A stretch of 5,922 bases of DNA, from contig CALJDB010000125.1 of NCBI GenBank assembly GCA_938023775.1, forward strand, positions 1 through 5,922, in the 5' to 3' direction. Source of the DNA: an uncultured Clostridia bacterium. GTDB taxonomy: Bacteria > Bacillota > Clostridia > Oscillospirales > Oscillospiraceae. Positions 1 through 5,888 of the stretch are shown piece by piece. The stretch's first letter is position 1, and each line of letters begins with the position of its first letter. Below the pieces are notes generated by a model. That model was not told where the DNA came from, ran no database searches, and saw only the letters and a list, made by a program, of their open reading frames with translations. Made by a program: the position numbers and the translations under genes.

Positions 1-134
1 TCCTCCTCCGACTGCGAAGCCGTTTTCGAACCCTCCACCATATAGGCGAAGGCGTTGCCGGACGCTTCGAAAAGCATCAGGAACGCGAGAGCAAGGCTCA
101 AAAGCTTGCTCAGGGAACGCTTCATCTTGTCCAT
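1..134 (-). CDS. Secreted protein with signal peptide, N-terminal fragment
   Basis: This is the N-terminal 44 residues of a minus-strand gene that runs off the left edge of the window, so its function cannot be told. The start reads MDKMKRSLSKLLSLALAF. It has a basic n-region (K3, K5, R6, K10), a hydrophobic core (about residues 11-22) and a probable signal peptidase I site after the A-F-A near residue 30. The product should therefore be exported or surface-attached. After the cleavage site come about 14 polar residues with several Ser, Glu and Lys. A GGAGG ribosome site lies at 146-150. The start at 134 leaves 11 nt to it. An ATG at 142 is closer but gives only a 7-codon frame, and the ATG at 125 is an in-frame alternative start. 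The gene has its own promoter and a long leader and is divergent from the SOS-type operon. Confidence 0.72.
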   Translation of the reverse strand, partial: MDKMKRSLSKLLSLALAFLMLFEASGNAFAYMVEGSKTASQSEE

Positions 135-281
135 GTCAGCATGTTCCTCCTTGCTGCGCAAAATCTAACGCCATAACCATAGCACAAATCCGGATGAACG
201 GCGCACGACCTGCCCGAAATGTATGGATTTCGGACCTGAAATGTTTCGCCGCTCACCCCGTTCGGGCGATGGATTATCTTA
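135..281 (-). promoter_or_regulatory. Long, possibly structured 5' leader of the secreted-protein gene
   Basis: The promoter at 288-316 predicts an untranslated leader of about 147 nt before the start at 134. It contains an inverted repeat CCGAAAT / ATTTCGG (214-220 with 227-233, 6-nt loop) and a shorter CGCC/GGCG pairing (265-268 with 247-250). I do not recognise a known riboswitch class. No convincing open reading frame with its own ribosome site is present. The role as a regulatory leader is inference from its length and the inverted repeats. Confidence 0.35.
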
Positions 282-287
282 CACAAC

Positions 288-316
288 ATTATAATGCAAG
301 TAACAAAAAATGACAA
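288..316 (-). promoter_or_regulatory. Sigma-A type promoter of the secreted-protein gene
   Basis: On the minus strand, TTGTCA (311-316) is followed after exactly 17 nt by TATAAT (288-293). This is one mismatch from consensus with optimal spacing. Transcription should start near 281. It faces away from the promoter of the LexA-like operon, with about 25 nt between the two -35 boxes. Confidence 0.8.
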
Positions 317-340
317 CGGGCAAATGTGTAAATTTCCCTC

Positions 341-368
341 TTGCTTTTTTGGTGAAAGCATGTATAAT
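341..368 (+). promoter_or_regulatory. Promoter of the LexA-like/polymerase operon
   Basis: TTGCTT (341-346), a 16-nt spacer and a perfect TATAAT (363-368) lie upstream of the repressor gene. Transcription should start at about 375, leaving a leader of about 40 nt that carries the GAAC/GTTC cluster and the GGAGGAG ribosome site (403-409). Confidence 0.75.
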
Positions 369-379
369 AAGCCTATCAG

Positions 380-402
380 GAACAACCTGTTCACGATAGA
401 AC
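380..402. promoter_or_regulatory. Candidate LexA-type operator (GAAC/GTTC half-sites)
   Basis: GAACA-ACC-TGTTC (380-392) is a perfect 5-bp-arm inverted repeat just downstream of the -10 box. A third half-site, GAAC, follows at 399-402, so GAAC, GTTC and GAAC lie 9 and 10 nt apart. The Gram-positive SOS box is GAAC-N4-GTTC. Here the spacing is N5, so this is a variant and not a canonical box. Its position would let a bound repressor block transcription start, which fits autoregulation by the adjacent LexA-like protein. The function is inferred. Confidence 0.55.
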
Positions 403-415
403 GGAGGAGCGGACG

Positions 416-1030
416 ATGCGGCACAAGGACCCCGCGCTCATGGAGCGCATCCGGAACGAGGCGGAGCGGTTTTACCGCGCGGAGGGGCGCAGCCCCTCGA
501 CCGGCGAGATAGCCGCCGCGCTTTCCGTCGGGCGGACAACGGTTTATAATTATCTGCGCGAGATGGACCGCCTCGGCATGATAGACTATGGCGGCGGCGA
601 GATCGCCACGGACGCAACGCGCAAGTGCCGCGCCGGGCTCGTCTCTGTGCCGCTCGTCGGCGCAATTCCCTGCGGAACGCCGGAGGAGGAGCGCGAAAAT
701 GTGGAGGAATACGTCCAGCTGCCCGCTGCCGTTTTCGGCGGGGAGGAGCTTTTTCTGCTCCGCGCCGCGGGCGACTCGATGGCGGACGCCGGCATTGCCG
801 ACGGCGACCTCGTCGTTCTCCGCCGCCAGCAGACCGCCCGCCCCGGCGACATCGTCGCCGCCCTGACCGGGCAGGGCGAGAACACGCTCAAGCGTCTCGC
901 CGGGCGCGACGAGACCACGGGCGAGACCGTTCTGCGCTACGAAAACCGTGAAAAATATCCGGACCGTGAGGTCCGGACAGCCCGCTGCGCCGTGCAGGGC
1001 GTGGCGAAATTCGTCATCAAGAGTCTTTGA
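416..1030 (+). CDS. LexA/UmuD-like S24 self-cleaving transcriptional repressor
   Basis: This 204-residue protein has the LexA architecture. A winged helix-turn-helix lies at about residues 8-58 (recognition region around SVGRTTVYNYLREM), followed by an S24 peptidase/dimerisation domain. In LexA, RecA filaments on damaged DNA induce intramolecular cleavage by a Ser-Lys dyad. The dyad here is Ser121 (GDSMADAG) and Lys159 (NTLKRL). The scissile bond should be Cys86-Gly87 (VGAIPCGTP), 35 residues before the serine as in E. coli LexA. Most LexA proteins have Ala-Gly there; Cys-Gly is the dipeptide of UmuD. The ATG at 416 has GGAGGAG 6 nt upstream. It is the first gene of an operon with a translesion polymerase 25 nt downstream, and it probably represses itself through the site at 380-402. 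It could be the main LexA or, more likely given the context, a dedicated paralogue. The family call is firm; the exact regulon is unknown. Confidence 0.88.
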   Translation: MRHKDPALMERIRNEAERFYRAEGRSPSTGEIAAALSVGRTTVYNYLREMDRLGMIDYGGGEIATDATRKCRAGLVSVPLVGAIPCGTPEEERENVEEYVQLPAAVFGGEELFLLRAAGDSMADAGIADGDLVVLRRQQTARPGDIVAALTGQGENTLKRLAGRDETTGETVLRYENREKYPDREVRTARCAVQGVAKFVIKSL

Positions 1031-1055
1031 GGGAAGGGAGGCTGCGCATTTTTCC

Positions 1056-2519
1056 ATGGAGCGTCATTATCTGTCCATTGACTTAAAGTCGTTTTTCGCG
1101 TCCGTGGAGTGCGTGGACCGCGGACTCGATCCGCTCGCGGCGAACCTTGTCGTGGCGGACGAGCGGCGCACGGAGAAGACCATCTGCCTCGCCGTGACGC
1201 CCTCGCTGAAATCTTACGGCATCCCCGGCAGAGCCCGGCTTTTCGAGGTCGTCCAGCGCGTCGCAGAGGTAAACGCCCGCCGCCGCGCCGCCGCGCCGGA
1301 CGGCTGCCTCGTCCGCGAGAGCTATATGGACCCGGATGTCCGCGCCGACCCCTCGCTCGCCCTCGGCTATCTCGTCGCGCCGCCGCGCATGGCGCGCTAT
1401 ATGGAGGTCAGCACCCGCGTTTACCAGATCTATCTCGGCTATGTCGCGCCGGAGGACATCCACATCTATTCCATCGACGAGGTGTTCATCGACGTGACGC
1501 ACTATCTCCGCGGCGGGCAGGTGACGCCGCACGAGCTCGCGCGCCGCATGATAGGCGACGTTCTGCGCGAAACGGGCGTCACCGCGACGGCGGGGATCGG
1601 CACGAATCTCTATCTCGCCAAGGTCGCGATGGACATTATGGCGAAGCGCTGCCCGCCGGACCGCGACGGCGTGCGCATTGCCCAGCTCGACGAGCTGCGC
1701 TACCGCCGCGAGCTATGGGACCACCGGCCGCTGACGGATTTCTGGCGCGTCGGTCCCGCCACGGCGCGGAAGCTGGAGAGCTGGGGGCTGTTCACGATGG
1801 GCGACGTTGCCCGCCGCTCGGAGTTCGACGAGGAGATTTTTTACCGCGCCTTCGGCGTGAACGCCGGACTGCTCATCGACCACGCTTGGGGCGTGGAGCC
1901 CTGCACCATTGCGGACATCAAGGCTTACCGCCCCGTGTCCACGAGCCTCAGCTCCGGGCAGGTGCTTCAGGAGCCCTACGACGTCCGCCACGCCCGCGTC
2001 GTGCTGCGCGAGATGGCGGAGGAGCTGGCGCAGGAGCTGCTCGAAAAGGGTCTCACGACCGATCAGGTCGTGCTCGATCTCGGCTACGACGTGGAAAATC
2101 TGCTCGGCGGCAGGACTTACGCCGGCGAGATCGTCCGCGACCGTTACGGCCGCGCCGTGCCGAAGGGCGTCCACGGCAGCGAGAATCTGCCGGAGCGCTC
2201 CGCCTCCGCGCGGCGCATCACCGCCGCCGCGCTTGCGGTGTTCGACCGCATCATGGACCCCGCGCTGCTCCTGCGGCGCATCACGCTCAGCCTGACCCGG
2301 ACCGCCCCGGAGAGCGACTCCCCCGCCCCGATCCAGCTCGATCTTTTCTCCGACGCGGAGTCGGACGCCGACGCGCTCGCGCGCGAAAAGCGCCGCCAGC
2401 AGGCGGTCTCCGCCATCCGGCGGCGCTACGGGAAAAACGCGATTCTCCATGGCACGAATTTCGACGAGGGCGCGACGGGCCGCGAGCGCCACGGTCAGAT
2501 TGGAGGACACAAGGCATGA
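1056..2519 (+). CDS. Y-family translesion DNA polymerase, UvrX/YqjW (UmuC)-like
   Basis: This 487-residue polymerase should copy past DNA lesions at low fidelity. The palm carries the metal ligands Asp9 (SIDLKSFFASVEC) and Asp141-Glu142 in YSIDEVFID. Phe14 occupies the steric-gate position, where relatives often have Tyr. A helix-hairpin-helix-like segment (DFWRVGPATARKLESWGL) and the little-finger region follow. QLDLF at residues 427-431 is a clear beta-clamp binding motif. The C-terminus, with ATGRERHGQIGGHKA, matches the IGGH ending of Gram-positive UvrX-type enzymes. The start at 1056 is preferred because the protein then begins just before the first catalytic motif. An in-frame start at 948 would add 36 residues read out of frame from the repressor gene. 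The ribosome site GGGAAGGGAGG (1031-1041) is 14 nt away, somewhat far. The stop overlaps the next start (ATGA), indicating translational coupling. Confidence 0.92.
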   Translation: MERHYLSIDLKSFFASVECVDRGLDPLAANLVVADERRTEKTICLAVTPSLKSYGIPGRARLFEVVQRVAEVNARRRAAAPDGCLVRESYMDPDVRADPSLALGYLVAPPRMARYMEVSTRVYQIYLGYVAPEDIHIYSIDEVFIDVTHYLRGGQVTPHELARRMIGDVLRETGVTATAGIGTNLYLAKVAMDIMAKRCPPDRDGVRIAQLDELRYRRELWDHRPLTDFWRVGPATARKLESWGLFTMGDVARRSEFDEEIFYRAFGVNAGLLIDHAWGVEPCTIADIKAYRPVSTSLSSGQVLQEPYDVRHARVVLREMAEELAQELLEKGLTTDQVVLDLGYDVENLLGGRTYAGEIVRDRYGRAVPKGVHGSENLPERSASARRITAAALAVFDRIMDPALLLRRITLSLTRTAPESDSPAPIQLDLFSDAESDADALAREKRRQQAVSAIRRRYGKNAILHGTNFDEGATGRERHGQIGGHKA

Positions 2520-2716
2520 AAACCAAAGCGTGGGACTACGCCGCGATACTCCACCATCCCCGCCCGCGCTCGGAGCGCCACCGCCCCGTTCCGAACGCCG
2601 AGCGCGCCATCCAGTTCGCCCCCTTCGCCGCCCTCGCCGGGCTCGAAGACGCCATGGACTCCGCCGCCGCCCGGCTCCTCCAAAATCTTCCCGACGCCCC
2701 GCCGGAGGATGTATAA
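2516..2716 (+). CDS. YolD-like small protein coupled to the Y-family polymerase
   Basis: This 66-residue protein has the core ERAIQFAPFAALAGLEDAM (about residues 29-47). It matches the RA-QF-PFAAL-G signature of small YolD-like proteins that sit beside Y-family polymerase genes in Firmicutes. Its biochemical role is not established; by its constant linkage it is presumed to help or control the polymerase. The N-terminus is basic and His/Arg/Pro-rich (AWDYAAILHHPRPRSERHRP). No membrane segment or catalytic motif is visible. The start overlaps the polymerase stop by 4 nt (ATGA), and GGAGG at 2502-2506 lies 9 nt upstream. It is the last gene of the operon, with a terminator about 20 nt after its stop. 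The family call rests on motif recall and gene context, not on a database search. Confidence 0.8.
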   Translation: MKTKAWDYAAILHHPRPRSERHRPVPNAERAIQFAPFAALAGLEDAMDSAAARLLQNLPDAPPEDV

Positions 2717-2735
2717 TATCCAATTTTTATGCAGC

Positions 2736-2770
2736 AAGAGCGTCCCTCTCGCGAGAGGGACGCTCTTTTT
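2736..2770 (+). terminator. Rho-independent terminator of the LexA-like/polymerase operon
   Basis: A perfect 32-nt palindrome (2736-2767; inner part CCCTCTCGCGAGAGGG) is followed by a T-run reaching 2770. It gives a GC-rich stem of about 14 bp with a tight loop. The U-tract exists only in the plus direction. On the minus strand the hairpin could still slow transcription from the small membrane-protein gene, but only two U residues follow it. Confidence 0.93.
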
Positions 2771-2811
2771 GATTTTGATTTAAAAGATAATTGCAAAGAT
2801 GATTTCCATGA

Positions 2812-2979
2812 TTATCTCAGTATGACTACCATAACCAGCAACACAACCAAAGCAACCACAATATATGTCAGGCAGCCGCTGCCTCCTCCGCCGCCGCCGA
2901 AGCTCTGGAACACCTCGAAATTGTGAAAATCATCGCCGCCCCCGTCGAAAAGCAGCTTGTTTTCCCCCGGTTCCTCCAT
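2812..2979 (-). CDS. Small single-pass membrane protein with glycine-rich linker
   Basis: A 55-residue reading frame, not recognised as any known family. It begins with an acidic, polar segment (MEEPGENKLLFDGGGDDF). A run of six Gly followed by Ser-Gly-Cys covers residues 28-36. One hydrophobic helix (about 37-54, LTYIVVALVVLLVMVVIL) ends one residue before the C-terminus (Arg55), so the protein is tail-anchored in the membrane. A GGAGG ribosome site lies 7 nt upstream of the ATG at 2979. It starts only 26 nt after the 4-hydroxybutyrate dehydrogenase stop on the same strand, so the two are probably co-transcribed. Good ribosome site, clean domain organisation and tight spacing argue that it is real. 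The opposite-strand frame here (Pro-rich) is its shadow. Function unknown. Confidence 0.7.
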   Translation of the reverse strand: MEEPGENKLLFDGGGDDFHNFEVFQSFGGGGGGSGCLTYIVVALVVLLVMVVILR

Positions 2980-3005
2980 AGCATGCCCTCCGTTCCGTCA
3001 AAATC

Positions 3006-4127
3006 TCACAGCAGCGCGCAGTAGATCCTCTCCACCGCCGCTTCGTCCAGCGGTACGATGGCATTGCGCATGAGGCGCTGCTGCTCGGTGATGACGCTGC
3101 GGGCGAAGTCGGCGCAGTCGGCTTCCGTGACACCGTAGTCACGCAGGGGCTTTTTCGGCATAATCGCGCCGAGCAGCGCGTCCAGCGCGGTGTTGACCTC
3201 CCCGGCGGGGCAGTCCAGCAGCGCGGCGAGCTGGGCGTTCACGCGCGCGAGCGCCTCGGAATCCGGCGCCAAGGCGGCGTAAGTGCGGAGCACGCCGGTG
3301 AACATCGCGTAGTTGCTCTCGCCGTGGGCGACGTGATACTTGCCGCTCAGCGGGTAAGAGAGGGCGTGGACCGCGCCGCAGCCCGCGGTGCCGAAGGCGA
3401 GTCCGGCGAAATTCGCCGCGAGCAGGAAGTCGGCGAGCAGCGGCATCCGCGCCGCCTCGCCCTCCGCGGCTATGACGCGATAGCCGCGCAGGATAAGCTC
3501 GATCGCGCGCTCGCTCAGCAGCCGCGTGAAGTCCGTGGCGTTCGGCGAAAGCGCGGACTCCACCGCGTGGACGAGCGCGTCGATGCTGCTCGTCGCGAAA
3601 AAGCGGAACGGCAGCGTCGTCAGCAGCTCCGGGATGAGCACCGCCTGGTCTGCGAACATCGCCGGGGAGACCATACCGAGCTTGGTGCCGAGCTTCGTGC
3701 GCGCAAGGACGGCGATGTTCGTGACCTCGCTGCCCGTGCCGCAGGTGGTCGGCACGATGACGAGCGCGCGGCGCTTTTCGAGCGCAGGCATCGCGTCATA
3801 GAGCGCGTCCACGCCCTGTCCGTTCGAGACGGCGGCTACCTTCGCAATGTCCACAACGGTGCCGCCGCCGATGGCAACGATGCGCCGGCAGCCGCGGCGC
3901 TCGATCTCGTCCAAGATCGCGTCCGTCATGACGTCAGTCGGCTCGCCCGCGCCATATTTTTCCTGAAACAGCACCTCCGCGCGCAGACCGAGCGGCGCGA
4001 AAAAGGGCTCATAGATAAACTCGTTCGTGAGGATGAGGTCCCCCTCCCCCAGCGCGAACGCCTCCGCGAACTCCCGCGCGGTCGCGAAGCTGTGCAGCTC
4101 CGGCTTGAAAATGATCTGCTGTGCCAT
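3006..4127 (-). CDS. 4hbD: 4-hydroxybutyrate dehydrogenase (iron-containing alcohol dehydrogenase family)
   Basis: This 373-residue enzyme should interconvert succinate semialdehyde and 4-hydroxybutyrate with NAD(P)H in the cytoplasm, a step in clostridial succinate or GABA conversion to butyrate. It follows the Clostridium kluyveri enzyme closely in recalled motifs: LILTNEFIYEPF, FQEKYGAGEPTD, VPTTCGTGSEVTN, FATSSIDALVHAVE and GAVHALSYPLSGKYHVAHGE. The nucleotide-binding GGG is at 87-89 (AIGGGTVVDIAK). Metal ligands expected for the family are Asp183, His187, His254 and His268, all present. Tyr258 stands where many family members have a second His, as in the C. kluyveri protein. The start at 4127 has GGAGGAG 5 nt upstream; an in-frame ATG at 4199 would add 24 residues but has no support. 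CoA-transferase and semialdehyde dehydrogenase partners are not visible. A general Fe-ADH is the alternative. Confidence 0.9.
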   Translation of the reverse strand: MAQQIIFKPELHSFATAREFAEAFALGEGDLILTNEFIYEPFFAPLGLRAEVLFQEKYGAGEPTDVMTDAILDEIERRGCRRIVAIGGGTVVDIAKVAAVSNGQGVDALYDAMPALEKRRALVIVPTTCGTGSEVTNIAVLARTKLGTKLGMVSPAMFADQAVLIPELLTTLPFRFFATSSIDALVHAVESALSPNATDFTRLLSERAIELILRGYRVIAAEGEAARMPLLADFLLAANFAGLAFGTAGCGAVHALSYPLSGKYHVAHGESNYAMFTGVLRTYAALAPDSEALARVNAQLAALLDCPAGEVNTALDALLGAIMPKKPLRDYGVTEADCADFARSVITEQQRLMRNAIVPLDEAAVERIYCALL

Positions 4128-4189
4128 AAAGTCTCCTCCGTCCTTTTCCCACCCGCCGCCTAAAAGCCGCGGGGCGGTTTCTGTAAGAG

Positions 4190-4218
4190 ACTTTACCACA
4201 TTTTCGCATGAAAGTCCA
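4190..4218 (-). promoter_or_regulatory. Probable promoter of the 4-hydroxybutyrate dehydrogenase gene
   Basis: On the minus strand, TGGACT (4213-4218), a 17-nt spacer and TAAAGT (4190-4195) lie upstream of the gene. An extended -10 element is present (TGG directly before TAAAGT). Each hexamer matches consensus at 4 of 6 positions. It predicts a leader of about 55 nt. No operator was recognised. Confidence 0.5.
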
Positions 4219-4282
4219 CACTTGAAATAATAAATTTTGTCTATCCGCGGATAAGCGATTCTTATGACGCAGCAGGCGATAC

Positions 4283-4315
4283 AAAAAGGGAGACCGCAGA
4301 GTGGTCTCCCTTTTT
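4283..4315 (-). terminator. Bidirectional intrinsic terminator
   Basis: A 13-bp perfect inverted repeat, AAAAAGGGAGACC (4283-4295) with GGTCTCCCTTTTT (4303-4315) and a 7-nt loop, gives a GC-rich stem followed by a T-run in either direction. It lies 10 nt past the stop of the membrane-protein gene at 4326 and so ends the sigma/anti-sigma operon, insulating the dehydrogenase promoter downstream. Confidence 0.92.
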
Positions 4316-4325
4316 ATGCGCATTT

Positions 4326-5336
4326 TTATGCAAAAGGCAGCACCGTGTCACCCAGCTGGAACGCGGCGGGAGACCTCCCCCGGCTGCTTTCACCGAGGGT
4401 CATGGCGAGGTAATAAGATTCCCCGTCGCAGAAGCTGCCGCCGCTGGGGAAAAAGCGCGTCTCGCCGCCGTCGGCGAAGCGCAGGACGGCGCGGTAGAGC
4501 ACAGCGTCGAGCGCGTTTGCCTCCTCCAGCAGCGCCGGGGAACGGTTGGCGGTCAGCGCGCCGAAGCCCGCGACCAGCGACGGCGCGTCGATGCGCAGGA
4601 TGAGGTGGCTGCTGCTGAGCTCAATGCCGGTGAGCACCGCGGTCTCCGTCAGCGGCAGATCGCAGCCGATCTCAGCCGCCGTCTGATACGCGATGGGCAG
4701 CGGGCGGAACACGCCGACGCGCTGAATTTCAAACGCGCTGCCGTCTTCCGACTCCGCACCGCAGCAGAGCTCCAGCTCCGGCTCCGCGCCGCCGTCGAAG
4801 ATCGACACCGGGAGCGCAGTGCGCAGTGCCGCCCAGCCGCCGCGGTCCTCGATCACCTCCGCAGCCGTCCACGTTTCCCCGCCGCGCTCGCGCACACGCC
4901 AGACAAGTCCCGTGAGCTGCTCGCCCGTGACGGTGGAAACATAGAGGTAGATGACGTAAAGGTTTTCGCTCCGCAGCGCCGTGCCGCGCGTGATGTAAAG
5001 CTCGCCCGCGGCGCGCCCGCCGACATCCGCCGTCCGCGCGTCGGGCGTTTCCGTAACGCGGTCGTATCGCAGCCCGGTCTCCGCCGTACCCCCGATCCCG
5101 AAGCAGTGGCGCAGCAGCGCGGGCAGTTCGTCGAAGCCGATCTGCTTCGCCGCCGCAGCTCCGACCGCGAGCAGCGCCGCAAGCACCGCGGCGAGCACCG
5201 CCGTGCGCAGCCGCCGCTTCCGCCGCGCCGCACCGATCCGCGCAATCGTCCGCACCCGGACGCGCTCCGGAGACACGGTTTCAGACTCCACCGCCGGTGC
5301 ATAAAAATTAATCAATTCTGCAAGCTTAATCTCCAT
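4326..5336 (-). CDS. Single-pass membrane protein, putative anti-sigma factor
   Basis: This 336-residue protein has a short cytoplasmic N-terminus (residues 1-44, ending in a basic cluster AARRKRRLR). One transmembrane helix follows (about 45-63, Ala/Leu/Val-rich), then an extracytoplasmic region of about 270 residues. That region is rich in Glu, Gly and beta-type hydrophobic patterns and contains a Cys-Cys pair at 191-192. The gene follows an ECF sigma gene with an 11-nt overlap and has its own GGAGG 9 nt upstream, the usual layout for an anti-sigma factor that holds its sigma at the membrane. No HxxxCxxC zinc motif or other named anti-sigma domain is visible, so the role rests on topology and context. 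The start at 5336 is chosen over upstream in-frame ATGs because those lie inside the sigma gene. A non-regulatory sensor or membrane protein is the alternative. Confidence 0.72.
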   Translation of the reverse strand: MEIKLAELINFYAPAVESETVSPERVRVRTIARIGAARRKRRLRTAVLAAVLAALLAVGAAAAKQIGFDELPALLRHCFGIGGTAETGLRYDRVTETPDARTADVGGRAAGELYITRGTALRSENLYVIYLYVSTVTGEQLTGLVWRVRERGGETWTAAEVIEDRGGWAALRTALPVSIFDGGAEPELELCCGAESEDGSAFEIQRVGVFRPLPIAYQTAAEIGCDLPLTETAVLTGIELSSSHLILRIDAPSLVAGFGALTANRSPALLEEANALDAVLYRAVLRFADGGETRFFPSGGSFCDGESYYLAMTLGESSRGRSPAAFQLGDTVLPFA

Positions 5337-5868
5337 CGTCCATGACCTCCTCCAATGCTCTGCGCAGCTTCTCCCGCCCGCGGCTGAGCCGCTGGCGCAC
5401 CGCTTCGGGCGAGAGCCCGGTCTCCGCCGCGACCTCCGCCGTGCTGCGGCAGCGCCAGTAATGCGCGAGAAAGATCGTCCGATCCGGTTCCGGCAGCGCG
5501 TCCACCGCCGCAGTGACAGTCTGGCGCAGCAGCGTCTCCTCCAGCGCCTGCGCGGGGTCGTCGTCCAGCCGCAGCGTGTCCTCGCTGAGCTCCGCATCGA
5601 AATGCGCCGCGCGCAGGCGATTTAGCGCCAAGTTCCGCGCCGTCGTTCCGAGCCATGCGCGCACCGACTCCGTGCGCAGCGACCTTACCGCGCGCCAGAG
5701 CGCCAGAAATGCGTCCGAGACGACCTCCTCCGCGTCCTCCTGCCCCAACCGTCCCGCCAGGATGCGCGACGCGACCGCGCCGACATAGCGCGTGTAGCGC
5801 TCCATCAGCCATTCCAGCCCCTCGCAGCGCCCCCGCCGCACCAGCGCCAGCGCCTCCGCATCCGTCAT
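5326..5868 (-). CDS. ECF-type RNA polymerase sigma factor (sigma-70 family)
   Basis: This 180-residue protein has the two-domain ECF layout. Region 2 spans about residues 16-86 and includes EDAEEVVSDAFLALWRAV and the -10 recognition helix around RAWLGTTARNLALNRLR. An acidic linker (91-110) follows, then region 4 (about 120-172) with LPEPDRTIFLAHYW and a helix-turn-helix (STAEVAAETGLSPEAVRQRLSRGREKLRRAL). It should direct RNA polymerase to a small regulon in response to an envelope or stress signal. The ATG at 5868 is the only reasonable start: an in-frame TAA lies 8 codons upstream, and a GGGGG ribosome site is 7 nt away. The stop overlaps the downstream membrane-protein start by 11 nt, suggesting translational coupling with its presumed anti-sigma factor. 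Subfamily not determined. Confidence 0.93.
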   Translation of the reverse strand: MTDAEALALVRRGRCEGLEWLMERYTRYVGAVASRILAGRLGQEDAEEVVSDAFLALWRAVRSLRTESVRAWLGTTARNLALNRLRAAHFDAELSEDTLRLDDDPAQALEETLLRQTVTAAVDALPEPDRTIFLAHYWRCRSTAEVAAETGLSPEAVRQRLSRGREKLRRALEEVMDDGD

Positions 5869-5888
5869 GCCCTTGCCCCCTTTCTGCC

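Noticed and set aside
135..281. Glycine-riboswitch-like strings in the minus-strand leader (CCGAACGGGG and AACATTTCAGGT)
   Set aside because: The 5' strand of the core helix (GGAGAG-like) is missing downstream of the predicted transcription start, and the order of helices does not fit. Only short strings match.
948..1055. N-terminal extension of the polymerase
   Set aside because: It overlaps the repressor gene in another frame, has no ribosome site, and the family starts just before the IDLKSFFASVE motif.
122..1057. Minus-strand 311-residue frame across the LexA-like gene
   Set aside because: Antisense shadow. Its last codons cross the ribosome site and start of the secreted-protein gene in the wrong frame.
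2712..2717. TATAAT at the end of the YolD-like gene
   Set aside because: No -35 box lies at a suitable distance, and any transcript would run straight into the terminator.
1713..2723. Long minus-strand frame opposite the polymerase gene
   Set aside because: It is low-complexity Arg/Ala/Gly-rich translation with no family motif. High-GC coding strands commonly give such antisense frames.
2729..2926. Plus-strand frame with a poly-proline run
   Set aside because: It begins inside the terminator hairpin, and its proline run is the reverse complement of the Gly codons of the minus-strand small membrane protein.
3324..4163. Long plus-strand frame opposite the dehydrogenase gene
   Set aside because: Arg/Ala/Glu-rich antisense shadow of a well-supported enzyme, with no recognisable domain and no terminator or promoter of its own.
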